A program made the translations under genes and the position numbers. The notes beneath the pieces are model-generated. The model saw nothing but the letters and a program-made list of their open reading frames with translations. It was not told the DNA's origin and ran no database searches. A stretch of DNA of 64,000 nucleotides from Neobacillus drentensis NBRC 102427 (GTDB lineage Bacteria; Bacillota; Bacilli; Bacillales; Cytobacillaceae). The stretch covers positions 124,001-188,000 of the forward strand of contig NZ_BCUX01000003.1 in the NCBI RefSeq assembly GCF_001591445.1, read 5' to 3'. Below are positions 61,011 through 64,000 of this stretch, piece after piece. Position 1 is the first letter of the stretch; every line of letters begins with the position of its first letter.

Positions 61011-62282
61011 TTAAAACAGTTCAATTAATCTTTTATCCGTTAAGTGATCAATGGCAAGGCAAACAGCCATCTTAACGTGCGCGTATGTTAAACCACCCTG
61101 TACATACGCAACATAGGGCGGTCTAATCGGCCCATCTGCCGTCAGCTCAATGCTTGCTCCCTGTATAAAGGTCCCTGCTGCCATAATAACATCGTCCTCA
61201 TACCCAGGCATATAGCTGGCATGAGGGGTGACATATGAATTAATCGGGGAAGCAAATTGAATAGCCTGACAGAAAGCAATCATTTTTTCTCGGTCATCAA
61301 ACTGGACTGACTGAATTAAGTCGGTCCGTTTCGCATCCCATTTTGGTGAAGAATTCATGCCTAATTTCTCCAACATAGCCGCTGTGAATACTGCCCCTTT
61401 TAGTGCCTGACCGACCACATGAGGTGCTAAGAAGAAACCCTGATACATTTCTTGAAGACTATACAAGGATGCTCCCGCTTCCGCTCCAATCCCCGGTGAT
61501 GTCATTCGGTAGGAACATGCTTCTACCCATTGTTTTTTCCCAACGATATAGCCGCCAGTTTTCACCAGCCCGCCGCCCGGGTTTTTGATCAGTGACCCTG
61601 CCATTAAGTCCGCACCTACATGACAAGGCTCGGTCTCCTCAACAAATTCCCCGTAACAATTATCAACAAAAACGACGACATCCTGTTTTATTTCTTTTAC
61701 AAATGCAATCATTTCAGCTATTTCCGCAATCGTAAAGGATGGCCTCGTCGCATAACCTTTGGAGCGTTGAATCCCAATCATTTTCGTGTTCGGTTTTATT
61801 TTCTCTGCAACCGAATCCCAGTTTATTCTGCCCTCATGAGTCAGCGCGACACTATCATACGAAATTCCAAATTCCTTTAAAGAGCCGACACCGTTTCCGC
61901 GAAGTCCGACGATTTCTTCAAGCGTATCATAGGGTTTTCCCGTAATATATAGAAGTTCATCCCCTGGGCGAAGAACGCCAAATAAAGCGATCGATATAGC
62001 ATGTGTGCCGGAAATGATTTGCGGCCGAACAAGTCCTGCTTCTCCTCCAAAAACGTCTGCATAGATTAATTCCAATGTATCTCTGCCAATATCGTCATAG
62101 CCATAGCCGGTCGAGGGGAAAAAATGTGAATCACTGACACGATGTTTTTGATAGCTCTTTAAGACCCGAAATTGATTGGTTTCAATTCTACTGTCTATTT
62201 CTTTATGTACTTTTGTGATTTGTTGTTCGACTGCTTCTACAAGCGGCTGAAGCTTTTCCCCATTTTTTAACTGTTGAAACAT
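61011..62282 (-). CDS. ynbB: YnbB, PLP-dependent aluminium-resistance/methionine gamma-lyase-like protein
   Basis: 423 residues of a fold type I PLP enzyme. RPQIISGTHAISIALFGVLR near 81-100 is the phosphate-binding region, and VVFVDNCYGEFVEETEPCHV near 204-223 carries the Asp that contacts the pyridine nitrogen. DLMAGSLIKNPGGGLVKTGG near 225-244 holds the Schiff-base Lys (LIKNPGGG). The family is annotated as aluminium resistance or methionine gamma-lyase; its physiological substrate is unknown. It follows hflX by 14 bp and precedes glnR, as in B. subtilis. Confidence 0.93.
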   Translation of the reverse strand: MFQQLKNGEKLQPLVEAVEQQITKVHKEIDSRIETNQFRVLKSYQKHRVSDSHFFPSTGYGYDDIGRDTLELIYADVFGGEAGLVRPQIISGTHAISIALFGVLRPGDELLYITGKPYDTLEEIVGLRGNGVGSLKEFGISYDSVALTHEGRINWDSVAEKIKPNTKMIGIQRSKGYATRPSFTIAEIAEMIAFVKEIKQDVVVFVDNCYGEFVEETEPCHVGADLMAGSLIKNPGGGLVKTGGYIVGKKQWVEACSYRMTSPGIGAEAGASLYSLQEMYQGFFLAPHVVGQALKGAVFTAAMLEKLGMNSSPKWDAKRTDLIQSVQFDDREKMIAFCQAIQFASPINSYVTPHASYMPGYEDDVIMAAGTFIQGASIELTADGPIRPPYVAYVQGGLTYAHVKMAVCLAIDHLTDKRLIELF

Positions 62283-62296
62283 GTTGTAACTCCTAT

Positions 62297-63556
62297 CTAT
62301 AGTGTGAATTTCAGTAATTGACCTGTAATTTGATGATCCTTTAACGTATATCCTTTGCAGCGATAGAATTGCTCCTCTTCATCAAATACCAGTTCTCTTA
62401 AGATTGTCTCATTTTTTAATAAAGAAAGCAGCTTTCCTTCTGTGGAAGGTACCTGTACGTCATATGAATCCATCATTCCCATGACCACTTTCTCCATTTG
62501 CAGCTTTAAGGCTAGACGATCACCTTCATCAAAGGCACTAATAAATGCAGTCGGTGTATCCGCAGTAGGGACAAAATCTGAATGCTGAATATCTTTTTTA
62601 TTATAAACGGTTATTTGTGGAATATCTTTCACTTCCAAGTCTTCGAGCAGCTTTTTCACTGTTTTTTCATGATGAAAATAATCCGCGTTGGACATATCGA
62701 CCACATGGAGAAGAAGGTCCGCCTCCTTGACTTCTTCAAGCGTGGAGCGAAAGGCAGCGATTAGTGCGGTCGGTAAATCTTGAATAAACCCAACTGTATC
62801 TGTAATCAATGCGAGGAAGCCACTTGGTAAAATCAATTTACGTGTCATCGGGTCTAGGGTTGCGAACAATTGATTTTCCTCATAGGACTCCGCTTCGGAT
62901 AATCGATTAAAAAGTGTTGATTTACCGGCATTGGTATAGCCGACAATCGCGACCTGAAAGGTTTTATTTTTCTTTCTTCTTTCTCTGTACCTCTCCCTGT
63001 GCTGAACGATAACAGAAAGTTGAGTTTTAATTTCATCGATTCTGCGACGGATATGCCTGCGGTCTGATTCTAACTTCGTTTCACCTGGTCCTCTAGTTCC
63101 TATCCCCCCACCGAGACGAGATAATGCGATTCCCTGACCGGCAAGACGAGGAAGCATGTATTGCATTTGGGCAAGTTCAACCTGTAATTTCCCTTCTTTA
63201 GAGCGCGCCCTTTGAGCAAAGATATCTAAGATGAGCTGGGTTCTGTCGATTACCCGGGCATTTAGTTCGGTTGAAAGATTTCTTTTTTGGCTTGGTGATA
63301 GTTCGTCATTAAAGATGACGATATCTGCCTCAAGCTCATCAACCAGAATATTGAGCTCCTCCACCTTCCCTTTACCTATATAGGTAGCAGGATGGCGGCG
63401 GTCCCGTTTTTGAACGACTGACATCAAAACTTCACCCTGAGCGGTTTCTGTCAATGCACCTAACTCTTCCATTGAATATTGAAACCGCAAATCATCCTCC
63501 CCATTGGTTTGACAGCCAACGAGGATCGCTTTCTCTTTTGTGTCTTTTTGTTCCAA
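62297..63556 (-). CDS. hflX: HflX ribosome-associated GTPase
   Basis: About 419 residues from the TTG at 63556. The N-terminal domain has [20 protein letters not shown], then [20 protein letters not shown]. The glycine-rich linker is [20 protein letters not shown]. The G domain has G1 [21 protein letters not shown]3 DTVGF, G4 VYNKKD and G5 FISA. HflX splits stalled or hibernating 70S ribosomes. I chose TTG because AAAGGGAG lies eight bases upstream and homologues start near [15 protein letters not shown]; an in-frame ATG 26 codons earlier has no ribosome site. It is the first gene of the hflX-ynbB pair. Confidence 0.94.
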   Translation of the reverse strand: MEQKDTKEKAILVGCQTNGEDDLRFQYSMEELGALTETAQGEVLMSVVQKRDRRHPATYIGKGKVEELNILVDELEADIVIFNDELSPSQKRNLSTELNARVIDRTQLILDIFAQRARSKEGKLQVELAQMQYMLPRLAGQGIALSRLGGGIGTRGPGETKLESDRRHIRRRIDEIKTQLSVIVQHRERYRERRKKNKTFQVAIVGYTNAGKSTLFNRLSEAESYEENQLFATLDPMTRKLILPSGFLALITDTVGFIQDLPTALIAAFRSTLEEVKEADLLLHVVDMSNADYFHHEKTVKKLLEDLEVKDIPQITVYNKKDIQHSDFVPTADTPTAFISAFDEGDRLALKLQMEKVVMGMMDSYDVQVPSTEGKLLSLLKNETILRELVFDEEEQFYRCKGYTLKDHQITGQLLKFTL

Positions 63557-63640
63557 AAAGCATTCTCCCTTTCCTAACTTCTTTCCTCCATCATAACAAA
63601 AAACAGTTGCATACTCTAATTTTCCCATAATCACTAAAAA

Positions 63641-63706
63641 GTTATTGTAATTTTTCCGAAAAGTTATTGTAATTTTTCTGAAAGGTTATTGTAATTTTTC
63701 TGAATC
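63641..63706. repeat. three tandem 22-bp repeats between hflX and the TRIC gene
   Basis: GTTATTGTAATTTTTC starts at 63641, 63663 and 63685, exactly 22 bp apart, with GAAA(A/G) linkers. The copies differ at one or two bases. They lie 85-150 bp upstream of the hflX start and 90-155 bp upstream of the plus-strand gene; two turns of helix separate copies, as expected for cooperative protein binding. A TATAAT at 63730-63735 may be the -10 of the plus-strand gene. Confidence 0.8.
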
Positions 63707-63795
63707 ATGATAAAATTTTACTGTTTTAATATAATTGTTTTTCACTATGTTTATAGTATTTAATCAAATTAACTTTAAGGAGAAATCAGTTTAAA

Positions 63796-64000
63796 ATGAC
63801 TTGGGATGTTTTGAGTATGATTGGAACCATCGCCTTTGCCGTCAGTGGCGCCATTGTTGCGATGGAAGAGGAATATGATATTTTCGGAGTATATATATTA
63901 GGAATTGTCACCGCATTTGGGGGTGGGGCGATTCGAAACTTATTAATAGGTGTGCCTGTTTCAGCCCTTTGGGACCAAGGGGTATTTTTCCAAATTGCTA
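63796..64000 (+). CDS. TRIC/UPF0126 family membrane protein, N-terminal part
   Basis: 68 codons before the window ends: MTWDVLSMIGTIAFAVSGAI, VAMEEEYDIFGVYILGIVTA, FGGGAIRNLLIGVPVSALWD. The pattern IGTIAFAVSGA...A...GV..LG..TA.GGG..RD/NLL.G is the first repeat of the trimeric intracellular cation channel family (UPF0126), three helices with the GGG-x-R motif. Prokaryotic members conduct K+ or glycine. AAGGAG lies 13 bases before the ATG, a little far. Three 22-bp repeats stand upstream. Confidence 0.88.
   Translation, partial: MTWDVLSMIGTIAFAVSGAIVAMEEEYDIFGVYILGIVTAFGGGAIRNLLIGVPVSALWDQGVFFQIA

Overview
This window is chromosomal DNA of a spore-forming Bacillaceae (low G+C, mostly strong AGGAGG-type ribosome binding sites). 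The right third, 47.1-64.0 kb, follows the Bacillus subtilis order hflX-ynbB-glnR-glnA ... lexA-yneA-yneB-ynzC-tkt-sirA(yneE)-yneF ... ynzD-ccdA-ccdC-yneK. Its regulatory sites are still readable: two GlnR boxes before glnR, SOS boxes between yneA and lexA, and a Spo0A-like box near sirA. A heterodimeric ABC exporter pair sits between yneF and ynzD, and yneI is missing. The genus cannot be fixed from the sequence; a Neobacillus- or Mesobacillus-like organism is a reasonable guess.

The left end, 0-9.5 kb, holds ordinary Bacillus accessory genes. These are an ArsR-type regulator cut by the window edge, a 6-phospho-beta-glucosidase, a PQQ-glucose-dehydrogenase-like beta-propeller, a MaoC-type protein, paiAB, a MarR regulator divergent from a GNAT acetyltransferase across a perfect 24-bp palindrome, a two-domain PhnB-like protein and an FbpA-like small protein.

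From 9.8 to 46.8 kb the window looks like a composite genomic island at the selenocysteine tRNA gene. An intact tRNA-Sec (UCA anticodon, long variable arm) lies at 46688-46784 on the minus strand. Two displaced copies of its 3' part lie at 9788-9851 and 12388-12457 in the same orientation. Between the copies and up to 15.8 kb is a graveyard: a serine recombinase tail, a Gp49-like phage gene, two tyrosine-integrase N-termini and one integrase C-terminus, an IS110 fragment, a group II intron reverse transcriptase remnant and a broken SDR gene.

The rest of the island, 15.8-46.2 kb, is a large catabolic cluster with four runs of genes. Run 1 (19.8 to 15.8 kb) is enoyl-CoA hydratase, thiolase, 3-hydroxyacyl-CoA dehydrogenase and acyl-CoA dehydrogenase: a full beta-oxidation spiral. 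Run 2 (24.5 to 20.1 kb) is an SDR, an ACAD11-like acyl-CoA dehydrogenase, an ACAD10/11-like kinase, and a second acyl-CoA dehydrogenase without the usual catalytic Glu. Run 3 (31.4 to 25.0 kb) is nitronate-monooxygenase-like, carotenoid oxygenase, acyl-CoA ligase, thiolase, muconolactone-isomerase-like and thioesterase. Run 4 (43.2 to 31.7 kb) is acyl-CoA ligase, two hydratase/VOC pairs, a complete peptide-type ABC importer and an M20 amidohydrolase.

A PAS-AAA+-HTH activator (43.5 kb) and a further thiolase (44.9 kb) complete the set. I find four textbook -24/-12 (SigL/sigma-54) promoters ahead of runs 1, 3, 4 and the last thiolase. Paired TGATGAAT sites 20 bp apart lie upstream of two of them. 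The inferred picture is a mobile sigma-54 regulon that imports an amide- or peptide-linked compound, hydrolyses it, activates the acid to a CoA ester and degrades it, possibly through a phosphorylated 4-hydroxyacyl-CoA. The substrate is unknown.
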